Below are positions 38,525 through 47,478 of a stretch of 54,168 bases of DNA, piece by piece. Numbering within the stretch: position 1 is the stretch's first letter; each line of letters starts with the position of its first letter. The DNA comes from Burkholderiales bacterium (lineage in GTDB: Bacteria; Pseudomonadota; Gammaproteobacteria; Burkholderiales; Burkholderiaceae_C): the NCBI GenBank assembly GCA_003241965.1, contig QBMB01000012.1:1-54168 (forward strand), written 5' to 3'. Below the pieces are notes generated by a model. That model was not told the origin of the DNA, ran no database searches, and was given only the letters and a program-made list of their open reading frames with translations. Both the position numbers and the translations under genes were made by a program.

Positions 38525-39329
38525 CCGGCGTTTCAAGAAGAGGACGCTGTTCCTCATCGCCTACCTGATCTTTGCCTTGTTGCCCATCTACTGGATGGTC
38601 AACATGAGCTTCAAGACCAACCAGGAAATCCTGTCCTCGTTCACGCTGTGGCCGGCCGATTTCACCTGGGCCAACTACAAGACGATCTTCACCGACCCCT
38701 CGTGGTACTCGGGCTACATCAACAGCCTGATCTACGTGGGCATCAACACGGTGATTTCACTCACCGTGGCCCTGCCTGCCGCGTACGCCTTCTCGCGCTA
38801 CCGCTTCCTGGGCGACAAGCACGTGTTCTTCTGGTTGCTCACCAACCGCATGACGCCACCCGCCGTGTTCCTGCTGCCGTTCTTCCAGCTCTACACGACG
38901 CTCGGTTTGATGGACACGCACATCGCTGTGGCCATGGCGCACCTGCTGTTCAACGTGCCTCTGGCGGTGTGGATTCTGGAAGGCTTCATGAGCGGCATTC
39001 CGCGCGAGATCGACGAGACCGCCTACATCGACGGCTACAGCTTCCCGCGCTTCTTCTTCACCATCTTTCTGCCGCTGATCAAAGCCGGGGTGGGCGTGGC
39101 GGCGTTCTTCTGCTTCATGTTCAGCTGGGTTGAGCTGCTGCTGGCGCGCACGCTCACCAGCGTGAACGCCAAACCCATCGTGGCCACCATGACGCGCACG
39201 GTGAGTGCGAGTGGCATGGACTGGGCCACGCTGGCGGCGGCGGGTGTGCTGACCATCGTGCCCGGCGCGATCGTGATCTGGTTCGTGCGGCATTACATCG
39301 CCAAGGGCTTTGCGATGGGGCGTGTTTAA
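38517..39329 (+). CDS. glpQ: Glycerol ABC importer permease 2 (GlpQ, rhizobial nomenclature)
   Basis: This 270-residue MalG-like permease has about six helices, starting TLFLIAYLIFALLPIYWMV. The EAA loop is IPREIDETAYIDGYSFPRFF. The ATG at 38517 lies within the last eight bases of glpP, and AAAAGGAGCAGGGCC precedes it as a strong ribosome-binding site. A palindromic repeat follows before the next gene, the first break in an otherwise overlapping gene set. Confidence 0.91.
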
Positions 39330-39337
39330 AACTTTGT

Positions 39338-39368
39338 GGGTCAGACCACGCGCAGCGTGCTCTGACCC
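39338..39368. repeat. Palindromic hairpin element between glpQ and glpU
   Basis: The arms are GGGTCAGA and TCTGACCC with an inner stem CACGC/GCGTG around a GCA loop; one C-C mismatch separates the two stems. No T run follows, so it is not a typical terminator. It resembles REP-type palindromes of the GGGGTCAGA form, which I recall from other proteobacteria. In mRNA it could protect the upstream transcript end. Confidence 0.75.
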
Positions 39369-39386
39369 CAACTGACTGGGGGTTTT

Positions 39387-39695
39387 ATGTTTACGTGGAT
39401 GGTCTGGACCACCCCGGTGGCCGTTTTCTTCACCTGCATCGCTTTGATGCTCATCGGCATGACCGTGTGGGAGCTCAAGTCCCCCACGATCGAGCGCAAG
39501 GGCTTCCTGCCCATGGTCACCACGCGCGGTGACCGGCTCTTCATCGGCCTGCTCGGCGCGGCCTACATCAACCTGGCCTTCATCGGCATGGCGGGCTGGC
39601 TCACTCAGTGGCTCTCGCTGGAGCAGGAGCCCAGCATCTGGATCTCCTTTGTGGCGTCCATGGCCTGGCTGCTGCTGGCACTGCGCAAAGGCTGA
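39387..39695 (+). CDS. glpU: Small membrane protein of the glycerol importer (GlpU, DUF2160)
   Basis: This 102-residue protein has about three hydrophobic helices (VFFTCIALMLIGMTVWELKS; GLLGAAYINLAFIGMAGW; SFVASMAWLLLAL) and a conserved loop PTIERKGFLPMVTTRGDRLF. It matches the DUF2160 family that is always found in glp importer operons of this type. Its role is unknown; an accessory subunit of the permease is the simplest guess. It sits between glpQ and glpV as expected. Confidence 0.9.
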   Translation: MFTWMVWTTPVAVFFTCIALMLIGMTVWELKSPTIERKGFLPMVTTRGDRLFIGLLGAAYINLAFIGMAGWLTQWLSLEQEPSIWISFVASMAWLLLALRKG

Positions 39696-39785
39696 TCGCT
39701 TCATGGTTTTCGGTATTCGGCCCATTGCTTCCCCGGGGCCGAGACCTGTCACCCACCGGGGAAGCACATCGATCGAGGAGACAAC

Positions 39786-41519
39786 ATGAGATTGCGACAC
39801 ACCCCTCTGGCCCTGGCAGCGTTGCTCGCCATGGGCTCCCTGCCGGCCTGGGCCGACGAGGCCGCCGCCAAGAAATGGATCGACAGCGAGTTCCAGCCTT
39901 CCACCCTGACCAAGGCCCAGCAAGCGACTGAAATGAAGTGGTTCATCGACGCCGCGGCCAAGCTCAAGGCCAAGGGCGTGAAGGAGATCTCGGTGGTCTC
40001 GGAGACCATCACCACGCACGAGTACGAGAGCAAGACCCTGGCCAAGGCCTTTGCCGAGATCACCGGCATCACCGTCAAGCACGACCTCATTCAAGAGGGT
40101 GACGTGGTCGAGAAACTGCAGACGTCCATGCAGTCGGGCAAGTCGATCTACGACGGCTGGATCAGCGACTCCGACCTGATCGGCACCCACTACCGCTACG
40201 GCAAGATGATGAACCTGACCGACTACATGGCCGGCAAGGGCAAGGAGTACACCAACCCGGGCCTGGACATCAAGGACTTCATCGGCACCAGCTTCACCAC
40301 CGCACCCGACGGCAAGCTCTACCAGCTGCCCGACCAGCAGTTTGCCAACCTGTACTGGTTCCGCGCCGACCTGTTCGCACGCCAGGACCTGAAAGACAAG
40401 TTCAAGGCCAAGTACGGCTACGACCTGGGCGTGCCGCTGAACTGGAGCGCCTACGAAGACATCGCCGCCTTCTTCAGCGAAGACGTGAAGACCATCGACG
40501 GCAAGCCGATCTATGGCCACATGGACTACGGCAAGAAAGACCCGTCGCTGGGCTGGCGCTTCACCGACGCATGGCTCTCCATGGCCGGCACCGCCGACAT
40601 CGGCATTCCCAACGGCAAGCCGGTCGACGAGTGGGGCATTCGCGCCTCGGCCGACGGCTGCACGCCGCTGGGTGCCAGCGTCTCGCGCGGTGGTGCCACC
40701 AACTCGCCGGCCGCCGTGTACGCGCTCACCAAGTACATCGACTGGATGAAGAAGTACGCGCCGAAAGAAGCCACCGGCATGACCTTCGGCGAGGCCGGCC
40801 CGGTGCCCGCACAAGGCCAGATCGCTCAGCAAATCTTCTGGTACACCGCCTTCACCGCCGACATGACCAAGCCCGGCCTGCCGGTGGTCAACGCCGACGG
40901 CACGCCCAAGTGGCGCATGGCCCCCGGCCCGAACGGCCCGTACTGGAAGCAGGGCATGCAGAACGGCTACCAGGACGTGGGTTCGTGGTCCTTCTTCAAC
41001 GGACATGACGAAAACAAGACCGCTGCGGCCTGGCTGTACGCGCAGTTCGTGACCGCCAAAACGACCTCGCTGAAGAAGACCATCGTCGGCCTCACGCCCA
41101 TCCGCGAGAGCGACATCCAGAGCAAGGCCATGACCGACCTGGCGCCCAAGCTCGGAGGTCTGGTCGAGTTCTACCGCAGCCCGGCCCGTGTGGCATGGAC
41201 GCCCACCGGCACCAACGTGCCCGACTACCCCAAGCTCGCGCAGCTCTGGTGGCAGAACGTGGCACAGGCCGTGACGGGTGAGAAAACGCCTCAGGTGGCG
41301 ATGGACAACCTGGCCGAGCAGATGGACCAGGTCATGGGCCGGCTGGAACGCGCCGGCATGGAACGTTGCGCGCCCAAGCTCAATCCCAAGGGCGACCCGG
41401 CCAAGTACTTGAGCGACAAAGCCGCGCCGTGGAAAAAGCTGGCCAACGAGAAGCCCAAGGGAGAGACCATCGCCTACGACCAGTTGCTCAACGCGTGGAA
41501 GAATGGCAAGGCGCGCTGA
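39786..41519 (+). CDS. glpV: Periplasmic glycerol-binding protein of the ABC importer (GlpV)
   Basis: The 577-residue protein has a signal peptide (RHTPLALAALLAMGSLPAWA) and the cluster I solute-binding fold, longer than typical sugar-binding proteins. The mature part starts DEAAAKKWIDSEFQPSTL, and the hinge/ligand region includes YDGWISDSDLIGTHYRYGKM and QLPDQQFANLYWFR. GAGGAGACAAC before the ATG is a strong ribosome-binding site, in keeping with high expression of a binding protein. It is the last importer gene; a 10-bp hairpin and glpD follow. Confidence 0.92.
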   Translation: MRLRHTPLALAALLAMGSLPAWADEAAAKKWIDSEFQPSTLTKAQQATEMKWFIDAAAKLKAKGVKEISVVSETITTHEYESKTLAKAFAEITGITVKHDLIQEGDVVEKLQTSMQSGKSIYDGWISDSDLIGTHYRYGKMMNLTDYMAGKGKEYTNPGLDIKDFIGTSFTTAPDGKLYQLPDQQFANLYWFRADLFARQDLKDKFKAKYGYDLGVPLNWSAYEDIAAFFSEDVKTIDGKPIYGHMDYGKKDPSLGWRFTDAWLSMAGTADIGIPNGKPVDEWGIRASADGCTPLGASVSRGGATNSPAAVYALTKYIDWMKKYAPKEATGMTFGEAGPVPAQGQIAQQIFWYTAFTADMTKPGLPVVNADGTPKWRMAPGPNGPYWKQGMQNGYQDVGSWSFFNGHDENKTAAAWLYAQFVTAKTTSLKKTIVGLTPIRESDIQSKAMTDLAPKLGGLVEFYRSPARVAWTPTGTNVPDYPKLAQLWWQNVAQAVTGEKTPQVAMDNLAEQMDQVMGRLERAGMERCAPKLNPKGDPAKYLSDKAAPWKKLANEKPKGETIAYDQLLNAWKNGKAR

Positions 41520-41548
41520 TGTAACGCATCTGTTTTTGTAGCAACCCG

Positions 41549-41576
41549 CCCTGCGCACGCTCCCTGGTGCGCAGGG
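41549..41576 (+). other. Intercistronic hairpin between glpV and glpD
   Basis: A perfect 10-bp stem, CCCTGCGCAC with GTGCGCAGGG, closes an 8-base loop. No T tract follows, so full termination is unlikely. It ends 14 bases before the glpD ATG, which itself lacks a Shine-Dalgarno. It may stabilise the importer mRNA or lower glpD translation. Confidence 0.75.
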
Positions 41577-41590
41577 TCACTCCCCATTTC

Positions 41591-43174
41591 ATGAAACGCG
41601 CAGAACTGCTTGAATTGCTGCCCCGCCACGGCGTGTACGACCTGGCGGTCGTCGGTGGCGGTGCCACCGGCCTCGGGGTCGCGCTCGACGCCGCGCTGCG
41701 CGGTTTCTCCGTCGTTCTGCTGGAGTCGCACGACTTCGCCGGCGGTACGTCTTCCCGCTCCACCAAGCTGCTGCACGGCGGCGTGCGCTACCTCGCCCAG
41801 GGCAACCTGGCGCTCGTGCGCGAGGCGCTGGCCGAGCGCGCCACGGTGCTGCGCATCGCGCCCCACCTGGCGCAGCCGCTGCCCTTCGTCATGCCCTCCT
41901 ACCGCTGGTGGCAGACCCCCTTCAACGGCATCGGCCTCAAGCTCTACGACCTGCTGGCCGGCAGCGCAGGGCTGGGCCGCACCGAATTCCTCGGCCGAGC
42001 GCAAACCTTGCAGGCCTTGCCGGGGGTGAACCCCAAGGGGTTGCGCGGCGGCGTCAAGTACTGGGACGGCCAGTTCGACGACGCGCGTCTGGCCTTGGCG
42101 CTCGCCCGCAGCGCCGAGGCTGCAGGTGCCCAGGTCTTGAACTACGCCGAGGTGACGGCGGTGCGCCAGCTGCCCGGTGGCGAAGGCCCGCTGTCGGTCA
42201 TCGACGTGAACGATCGGCTCGGTGGTGCCTCCTTTCAATTGCAGGCGCGCTGCGTGGTCAACGCCACCGGCGTCTGGGTCGACGCCCTGCGAGACCACAC
42301 CCAGCCGGCGGCGAACCCGGGTACGCCTTCGCACATGGTCAGCCCCAGCCAGGGCGTGCACGTGGTGGTCGACCGTGACTTCATGCCTGGGGGCCATGCG
42401 TTGCTGGTGCCCAAGACGCGCGACGGGCGCGTGTTGTTCGCCGTGCCTTGGCTGGGCAAGCTGATCCTGGGCACCACCGACACCCCGCGCCGCGACCTGC
42501 CGCGCGAGCCCGACGCCTTTGCCGAAGAGCTGGAATTCATCCTCAGCGAGGCCAGCCAGGCGCTGAGCCGGCCGGTGCGCCGCGAAGACATCAAAAGCCT
42601 CTGGGTCGGCCTGCGCCCGCTGGTGGCCGCGCCCGCAGCGGCCGAGGGCGGCACCAAAGTGCTGTCGCGCGAACACACCATCGTGGTCGATGCCAACGGG
42701 CTGGTCACGGTGACCGGGGGCAAATGGACCACCTACCGCGCCATGGCTGAAGACGTGCTGGAGCGCTGTTTCGCGAGCCGCCTCTTGCCCCGGCGCGCCG
42801 GAGGCCAAAGCGCCTCTCATGCGCTCACAGGTGCTGCCGTGGCCGGCCCTGCAACACCCCTGTACGCCACGCCGGGATTGCATCTGTATGGCTCCGAAGC
42901 GGCACGGGTGAACGACTGCCCGGGCAAGGACAACGTCCTGGGAGCGGGCCTGACCGAGGCCATGGTGCGTTACGCCGCACGTTTCGAGCACGCCCAGACC
43001 GTGGAGGACGTGCTCGCCCGGCGTTCGCGCATCCTGTTCCTGGACGCAGGCGAAGCCGCCCGGCTGGCGCCCGCCGTGGCCGACATCCTGCAGCAGGAGC
43101 TGGGCACCGATCCCGCACTTCGGTCTTTTCTGGACCTTTGCGACCGCTATCTGCCGGCGGCGCGCGGAATTTGA
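41591..43174 (+). CDS. glpD: Glycerol-3-phosphate dehydrogenase (FAD)
   Basis: This 527-residue membrane-associated flavoenzyme oxidises glycerol 3-phosphate to dihydroxyacetone phosphate and feeds electrons to quinones. It has the FAD motif DLAVVGGGATGLGVALDAALRG, then SSRSTKLLHGGVRYLAQGN, and the C-terminal VTGGKWTTYRAMAEDV with the helical cap domain. The ATG at 41591 gives KRAELLELL ahead of the FAD strand; an in-frame GTG at 41567 lies within the upstream hairpin. It completes the pathway started by the importer and GlpK. The ribosomal spc operon follows, led by its own promoter. Confidence 0.97.
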   Translation: MKRAELLELLPRHGVYDLAVVGGGATGLGVALDAALRGFSVVLLESHDFAGGTSSRSTKLLHGGVRYLAQGNLALVREALAERATVLRIAPHLAQPLPFVMPSYRWWQTPFNGIGLKLYDLLAGSAGLGRTEFLGRAQTLQALPGVNPKGLRGGVKYWDGQFDDARLALALARSAEAAGAQVLNYAEVTAVRQLPGGEGPLSVIDVNDRLGGASFQLQARCVVNATGVWVDALRDHTQPAANPGTPSHMVSPSQGVHVVVDRDFMPGGHALLVPKTRDGRVLFAVPWLGKLILGTTDTPRRDLPREPDAFAEELEFILSEASQALSRPVRREDIKSLWVGLRPLVAAPAAAEGGTKVLSREHTIVVDANGLVTVTGGKWTTYRAMAEDVLERCFASRLLPRRAGGQSASHALTGAAVAGPATPLYATPGLHLYGSEAARVNDCPGKDNVLGAGLTEAMVRYAARFEHAQTVEDVLARRSRILFLDAGEAARLAPAVADILQQELGTDPALRSFLDLCDRYLPAARGI

Positions 43175-43195
43175 GGTTTTTCGCAGGCCAGTGCG

Positions 43196-43224
43196 TTGAC
43201 AGTCCACTGAAACCATGTGATACT
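43196..43224 (+). promoter_or_regulatory. Strong sigma-70 promoter of the spc operon
   Basis: TTGACA (43196-43201) and GATACT (43219-43224) are 17 bases apart, and a TG lies one base before the -10 (extended -10). Transcription should start near 43231, leaving a leader of about 140 bases before rplN. The leader contains a small hairpin with a TTCG loop (GGC-TTCG-GCC near 43282-43291). Confidence 0.85.
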
Positions 43225-43373
43225 GCGCGGCTTCGCTCCAAAAAAGCGAGGCAATCTGCCCACTCGGAAGGAATTGGATCTGGCTTCGGCCAATCCGGTT
43301 TTCAACGGCGGGCCCAAGACTGATCACTTTCTGCCGCGGTGGTGGAAGGGATTCAAGTTGGGACTTAAATCAA

Positions 43374-43742
43374 ATGATCCAAACGCAATCTCGACTCGAT
43401 GTTGCTGACAACACGGGTGCCAAATCCGTGATGTGCATCAAGGTGCTCGGCGGCTCCAAGCGGCGTTATGCCAGCGTTGGCGACGTCATCAAGGTCACCA
43501 TCAAAGAAGCAGCGCCCCGCGGCCGCGTCAAAAAAGGCGAGGTTTACAACGCTGTGGTGGTTCGCACCGCCAAGGGCATTCGTCGTCAAGACGGCGCCCT
43601 CATCAAATTCGACGGCAACGCAGCAGTGTTGCTCAACGCCAAGCTGGAGCCCATCGGCACCCGCATCTTCGGACCGGTGACGCGCGAGCTGCGCACCGAA
43701 AAGTTCATGAAGATCGTGTCGCTGGCGCCCGAGGTTCTCTGA
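43374..43742 (+). CDS. rplN: 50S ribosomal protein L14
   Basis: The 122 residues match L14 throughout ([26 protein letters not shown]-like [28 protein letters not shown]). L14 binds 23S rRNA near the L19 and L3 site at the subunit interface. It is the first gene after the strong promoter. The S10-operon genes (up to rpsQ), which precede rplN in many bacteria, are not upstream here; glpD is. Confidence 0.99.
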   Translation: MIQTQSRLDVADNTGAKSVMCIKVLGGSKRRYASVGDVIKVTIKEAAPRGRVKKGEVYNAVVVRTAKGIRRQDGALIKFDGNAAVLLNAKLEPIGTRIFGPVTRELRTEKFMKIVSLAPEVL

Positions 43743-43751
43743 GGAATCATC

Positions 43752-44072
43752 ATGAACAAGATTCGCAGTGGTGACGAAGTCATCGTGATCGCAGGTCGCG
43801 ACAAAGGCAAACGCGGCAAGGTTGCGCTCCGTGTCGACGACAGCAAGCTGATTGTCGAGGGAGTGAACATCGTCAAGAAACACGCCAAGCCGAACCCCAT
43901 GAAGGGTGTGACCGGCGGCATCATCGAAAAGACCATGCCCATCCACCAGTCCAACATCGCCATCTTCAATGGCGTCACGGGCAAGGCAGATCGCGTGGGC
44001 ATCAAGCTCCTGGCTGACGGCAAGAAAGTGCGCGTCTTCAAGTCCAGCGGCGAAGAAATCAAGGCGGCATGA
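43752..44072 (+). CDS. rplX: 50S ribosomal protein L24
   Basis: The 106 residues carry the KOW motif ([19 protein letters not shown]) and [14 protein letters not shown]24 is an early assembly protein on the 50S 5' domain. GAGGA before the ATG is the ribosome-binding site. It follows rplN after 9 bases, and its stop overlaps an ATG of the next reading frame. Confidence 0.99.
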   Translation: MNKIRSGDEVIVIAGRDKGKRGKVALRVDDSKLIVEGVNIVKKHAKPNPMKGVTGGIIEKTMPIHQSNIAIFNGVTGKADRVGIKLLADGKKVRVFKSSGEEIKAA

Positions 44073-44074
44073 CC

Positions 44075-44614
44075 ATGGCACGTTTGCAAGACATTTTCCG
44101 CGACAAGATCGCGCCCAGCCTGGTGGAGAAGTTCGGCTACAAGTCGATCATGGAGGTGCCCCGCATCACCAAGATCACGCTGAACATGGGTGTGAGCGAA
44201 GCCGTTGCCGACAAGAAGGTCATGGACAACGCCGTGGGCGACCTGACCAAGATCGCTGGCCAGAAGCCTGTGGTCACGAAGGCCCGCAAGGCCATCGCCG
44301 GTTTCAAGATTCGCGAACAGCAGGCCATCGGCTGCATGGTGACGCTTCGCGGCGCCAAGATGTACGAGTTCCTGGACCGCTTCGTTACCGTGGCTCTGCC
44401 CCGGGTGCGCGACTTCCGTGGTATCTCCGGTCGTTCATTTGACGGCCGTGGCAACTACAACGTCGGCGTCAAGGAACAGATCATTTTCCCTGAGATCGAG
44501 TACGACAAGGTTGACGCCTTGCGCGGTCTCAACATCAGCATCACGACGACCGCCAAGAACGATGAAGAGTGCAAGGCTCTTCTGGCTGGTTTCCGTTTCC
44601 CGTTCAAGAACTGA
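44075..44614 (+). CDS. rplE: 50S ribosomal protein L5
   Basis: The 179-residue length is normal for L5, which binds 5S rRNA in the central protuberance. Marks are [29 protein letters not shown], and the [19 protein letters not shown] region. The ATG at 44075 is preferred over one at 44069 because AAGG lies 10 bases upstream of it and the protein then starts ARLQDIF, as usual. It sits 2 bases after rplX. Confidence 0.98.
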   Translation: MARLQDIFRDKIAPSLVEKFGYKSIMEVPRITKITLNMGVSEAVADKKVMDNAVGDLTKIAGQKPVVTKARKAIAGFKIREQQAIGCMVTLRGAKMYEFLDRFVTVALPRVRDFRGISGRSFDGRGNYNVGVKEQIIFPEIEYDKVDALRGLNISITTTAKNDEECKALLAGFRFPFKN

Positions 44615-44622
44615 GGTGGCGC

Positions 44623-44928
44623 GTGGCTAAACAAGCACTACTGCAACGTGAACTCAAGCGCGAGAAACTCGCCGCCAAGTTCGCCAAGAAATACAACGAA
44701 TTCAAAGCCGTCGCCAACGACGTCAAGAAGACCGACGAAGAGCGCGATGCGGCCCGCCTGGGTCTGCAGAAGCTGCCCCGCAATTCGAACCCGACCCGCC
44801 AGCGCAACCGCTGTGCGATCACCGGTCGTCCGCGCGGCACCTTCGCCCACTTCGGCCTGGCTCGCGCCAAGGTCCGTGAAATGGCTTTTGCCGGGGAAAT
44901 CCCCGGCATCACCAAAGCCAGCTGGTAA
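44623..44928 (+). CDS. rpsN: 30S ribosomal protein S14 (zinc-free form)
   Basis: The 101-residue long form begins at a GTG ([19 protein letters not shown], first residue read as Met) with GAGG just upstream. The signature is [21 protein letters not shown]. It has no CxxC pairs, so it is the zinc-independent type. S14 sits in the 30S head. The GTG start is needed because no in-frame ATG occurs at the right place. Confidence 0.98.
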   Translation: MAKQALLQRELKREKLAAKFAKKYNEFKAVANDVKKTDEERDAARLGLQKLPRNSNPTRQRNRCAITGRPRGTFAHFGLARAKVREMAFAGEIPGITKASW

Positions 44929-44946
44929 GCCCTAGGAGAACCACAA

Positions 44947-45342
44947 ATGAGCATGAGTGATCCTATCGCCGACATGTTGACCCGCATCCGCAACGCGCAG
45001 ATGGTGGAAAAAGCCAGCGTGTCGATGCCGGCCTCCAAGGTCAAAGCCGCGATCGCCCAAGTCCTGAAGGACGAAGGCTACATCGACGGATTTCAGGTCA
45101 AGAACAACGACGGCAAGAGCGAACTCGAAATCGCCTTGAAGTACTACGCTGGCCGCCCCGTGATCGAACGCATTGAGCGTGTGAGCCGCCCTGGTTTGCG
45201 CGTTTACCGCGGTCGCAACGCCATCCCCCAGGTCCAGAACGGTCTGGGCGTGGCCATCGTCACCACGCCCCAGGGTGTGATGACCGATCGCAAGGCTCGT
45301 GCCACCGGTGTCGGTGGTGAAGTCCTGTGTTACGTCGCCTGA
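44947..45342 (+). CDS. rpsH: 30S ribosomal protein S8
   Basis: The 131 residues match S8 ([45 protein letters not shown]). S8 binds the central domain of 16S rRNA and, in E. coli, represses the spc operon by binding its mRNA; whether that holds here was not visible. AGGAGA lies before the ATG. Confidence 0.99.
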   Translation: MSMSDPIADMLTRIRNAQMVEKASVSMPASKVKAAIAQVLKDEGYIDGFQVKNNDGKSELEIALKYYAGRPVIERIERVSRPGLRVYRGRNAIPQVQNGLGVAIVTTPQGVMTDRKARATGVGGEVLCYVA

Positions 45343-45364
45343 TGCGGGCATTGAGGAGCAATTA

Positions 45365-45898
45365 ATGTCACGTATTGGAAAACAGCCGGTCTCCATCCCT
45401 GCCGGGGTCGAGATCGCAGTCAAAGAAGACCTGATCAACGTCAAGGGCACCCTCGGTGCCTTGGCGCTGGCGCAAAACGCGCTGGTCAAGGTTGAAAGCA
45501 ACAACGGCGCGCTGACCTTCGTTCCTGTGAACGATTCTCGCGAAGCCAACGCCATGTCGGGCACCATGCGTCAGCTGGTGAACAACATGGTCAACGGCGT
45601 CAGCAAGGGCTTCGAGAAGAAGCTCACGCTGCTGGGCGTGGGCTACAAGGCCCAGGCACAAGGCACCAAGCTCAACCTGACGGTGGGTTACTCCCACCCG
45701 GTGGTGATGGACATGCCTGCCGGTATCAAGGTGGAAACGCCGACGCCCACCGAAATCCTGATCAAGGGTTCGGACCGTCAGCGTGTTGGTCAGATCGCTT
45801 CCGAAGTGCGGGCCGTGCGCCCCCCCGAGCCCTACAAAGGCAAGGGCATCCGTTATGCGGATGAAAAGGTCGTGATCAAGGAAACCAAGAAGAAATAA
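45365..45898 (+). CDS. rplF: 50S ribosomal protein L6
   Basis: The 177 residues are a standard L6: [16 protein letters not shown] at the start, and [20 protein letters not shown] near the end. L6 lies near the factor-binding site of the 50S subunit. GAGGAGCAATT before the ATG is the ribosome-binding site. Start chosen at 45365; the frame is open upstream but lies in rpsH. Confidence 0.99.
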   Translation: MSRIGKQPVSIPAGVEIAVKEDLINVKGTLGALALAQNALVKVESNNGALTFVPVNDSREANAMSGTMRQLVNNMVNGVSKGFEKKLTLLGVGYKAQAQGTKLNLTVGYSHPVVMDMPAGIKVETPTPTEILIKGSDRQRVGQIASEVRAVRPPEPYKGKGIRYADEKVVIKETKKK

Positions 45899-45909
45899 GG
45901 ATCAGGATC

Positions 45910-46275
45910 ATGTTGACCAAAAAAGAGCAACGTCTGCGCCGCGCCCGCCAAACGCGCATCCGCATTGCGCAGCAGGGCGCTGTCCGCCTGAGCGTGAACC
46001 GCACCAATCTGCACATTTACGCCAGCGTCATTTCCGACGATGGCTCCAAAGTGCTGGCCTCTGCCTCCACGGCCGAAGCCGAAGTGCGTGCCCAGATCGG
46101 TGGCGCCGGCAAAGGTGGCAACGCATCCGCTGCAGCCCTGGTGGGCAAGCGCATCGCCGAAAAGGCCAAGGCTGCCGGCATCGAAAAGGTGGCGTTTGAC
46201 CGTTCAGGTTTTGCCTACCACGGTCGGGTGAAAGCCCTGGCAGACGCCGCCCGCGAAGCCGGCCTGCAGTTCTGA
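45910..46275 (+). CDS. rplR: 50S ribosomal protein L18
   Basis: The 121 residues match L18, a 5S rRNA-binding protein ([40 protein letters not shown]). It partners with L5 in the central protuberance. AGGATCAGGATC precedes the ATG, 11 bases after rplF. Confidence 0.99.
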   Translation: MLTKKEQRLRRARQTRIRIAQQGAVRLSVNRTNLHIYASVISDDGSKVLASASTAEAEVRAQIGGAGKGGNASAAALVGKRIAEKAKAAGIEKVAFDRSGFAYHGRVKALADAAREAGLQF

Positions 46276-46293
46276 TCAAACGGAAACCACAAA

Positions 46294-46812
46294 ATGGCTA
46301 AATTTACGGCAAACATCAAGAACGAAGCGATCGAAGACGGTTTGCGCGAAAAGATGATCGCGATCAACCGTGTGACCAAGGTGGTCAAGGGCGGTCGTAT
46401 CCTCGGTTTCGCAGCACTGACCGTCGTCGGCGACGGCGATGGCCGCGTGGGCATGGGCAAGGGCAAGGCGCGTGAAGTGCCCGTGGCCGTGCAAAAAGCC
46501 ATGGAGCAAGCCCGCCGCAACATGATCAAGGTGTCGCTCAAGAACGGTTCGCTGCACCACAGCGTGCACGGCGAGCACGGCGCTTCCAACGTCATGATGC
46601 TGCCAGCCTCCAAGGGTACCGGCATCATTGCTGGTGGTCCGATGCGCGCTGTTTTCGAAGTGCTCGGCATCACCGACGTCGTCGCCAAGAGCCACGGCTC
46701 GAGCAACCCCTACAACCTGGTGCGTGCCACGCTGGACGCATTGAAGAATTCAACCACCCCGTCCGACGTGGCTGCCAAGCGTGGCAAGTCCATTGAAGAC
46801 ATCCTGGGTTGA
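46294..46812 (+). CDS. rpsE: 30S ribosomal protein S5
   Basis: The 172 residues match S5: [18 protein letters not shown] is the double-stranded-RNA-binding part, and GSGTG-like [18 protein letters not shown] follows. S5 affects decoding fidelity and is a spectinomycin target. It lies in the usual order between rplR and rpmD. Confidence 0.99.
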   Translation: MAKFTANIKNEAIEDGLREKMIAINRVTKVVKGGRILGFAALTVVGDGDGRVGMGKGKAREVPVAVQKAMEQARRNMIKVSLKNGSLHHSVHGEHGASNVMMLPASKGTGIIAGGPMRAVFEVLGITDVVAKSHGSSNPYNLVRATLDALKNSTTPSDVAAKRGKSIEDILG

Positions 46813-46823
46813 ATGGAGCGATC

Positions 46824-47006
46824 ATGACCACTCAAAACACCGTCAAGGTTCAGCTGGTGCGCAGCCCCATCGGAACCAAGCAGTCCCACCGCGACACCGT
46901 TCGTGGCTTGGGCTTGCGCAAACTCAACAGCACCAGTGAGCTGCAGGACACACCTGCGGTGCGCGGCATGATCAACAAGATCAGCTATCTGGTCAAAGTA
47001 CTCTGA
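46824..47006 (+). CDS. rpmD: 50S ribosomal protein L30
   Basis: The 60 residues match L30 ([47 protein letters not shown]). The ATG at 46824 has TGGAG 8 bases upstream. An ATG at 46809, inside the end of rpsE, would add five residues and has no ribosome-binding site. Confidence 0.98.
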   Translation: MTTQNTVKVQLVRSPIGTKQSHRDTVRGLGLRKLNSTSELQDTPAVRGMINKISYLVKVL

Positions 47007-47020
47007 TCGGGGTCACGGAC

Positions 47021-47455
47021 ATGCAACTCAACACCATCAAGCCCCCTCAGGGCGCCAAGCACGCCAAGCGCCGTGTCGGCCGCGGCATTGGTTCCGGCCT
47101 GGGCAAGACCGCAGGTCGTGGCCACAAGGGTCAAAAGTCCCGTTCGGGCGGCTACCACAAGGTGGGCTTCGAAGGCGGTCAAATGCCTCTGCAGCGCCGT
47201 CTGCCCAAGCGCGGCTTCAAGTCGACCCAGCTGCAGTTCAATGCCGAAGTCACCCTGACCGACATCAGCGCACTCAACGTGGCCGATGTGGACATGCTGG
47301 TGCTCAAGCAAGCAGGCCTCGTGCCTCACCTGACCAAGCGCGTGAAGATCATCAAAACCGGTGAACTCACACGTGCGGTGTCCTTCAAGGACGTGTTGGT
47401 GACAGCTGGTGCCAAGGCTGTGATCGAGGCCGCTGGCGGCTCGATCGCCTCCTGA
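47021..47455 (+). CDS. rplO: 50S ribosomal protein L15
   Basis: The 144 residues are a normal L15: the Gly-rich tail [20 protein letters not shown] near the N terminus threads into 23S rRNA, followed by [19 protein letters not shown]. It precedes secY as in the E. coli spc operon. Confidence 0.99.
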   Translation: MQLNTIKPPQGAKHAKRRVGRGIGSGLGKTAGRGHKGQKSRSGGYHKVGFEGGQMPLQRRLPKRGFKSTQLQFNAEVTLTDISALNVADVDMLVLKQAGLVPHLTKRVKIIKTGELTRAVSFKDVLVTAGAKAVIEAAGGSIAS

Positions 47456-47478
47456 GCGGAACCTGACGGAATCGACCT

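Noticed and set aside
38757-41558. 933-codon minus-strand frame opposite glpQ, glpU and glpV
   Set aside because: It is antisense to clear genes, His/Arg/Val-rich from complemented GC-rich codons, and has no family features.
44069-44074. Earlier ATG for rplE overlapping the rplX stop
   Set aside because: It would add two residues and leaves only about 4 bases to the AAGG site; the ATG at 44075 gives the standard L5 length and start.
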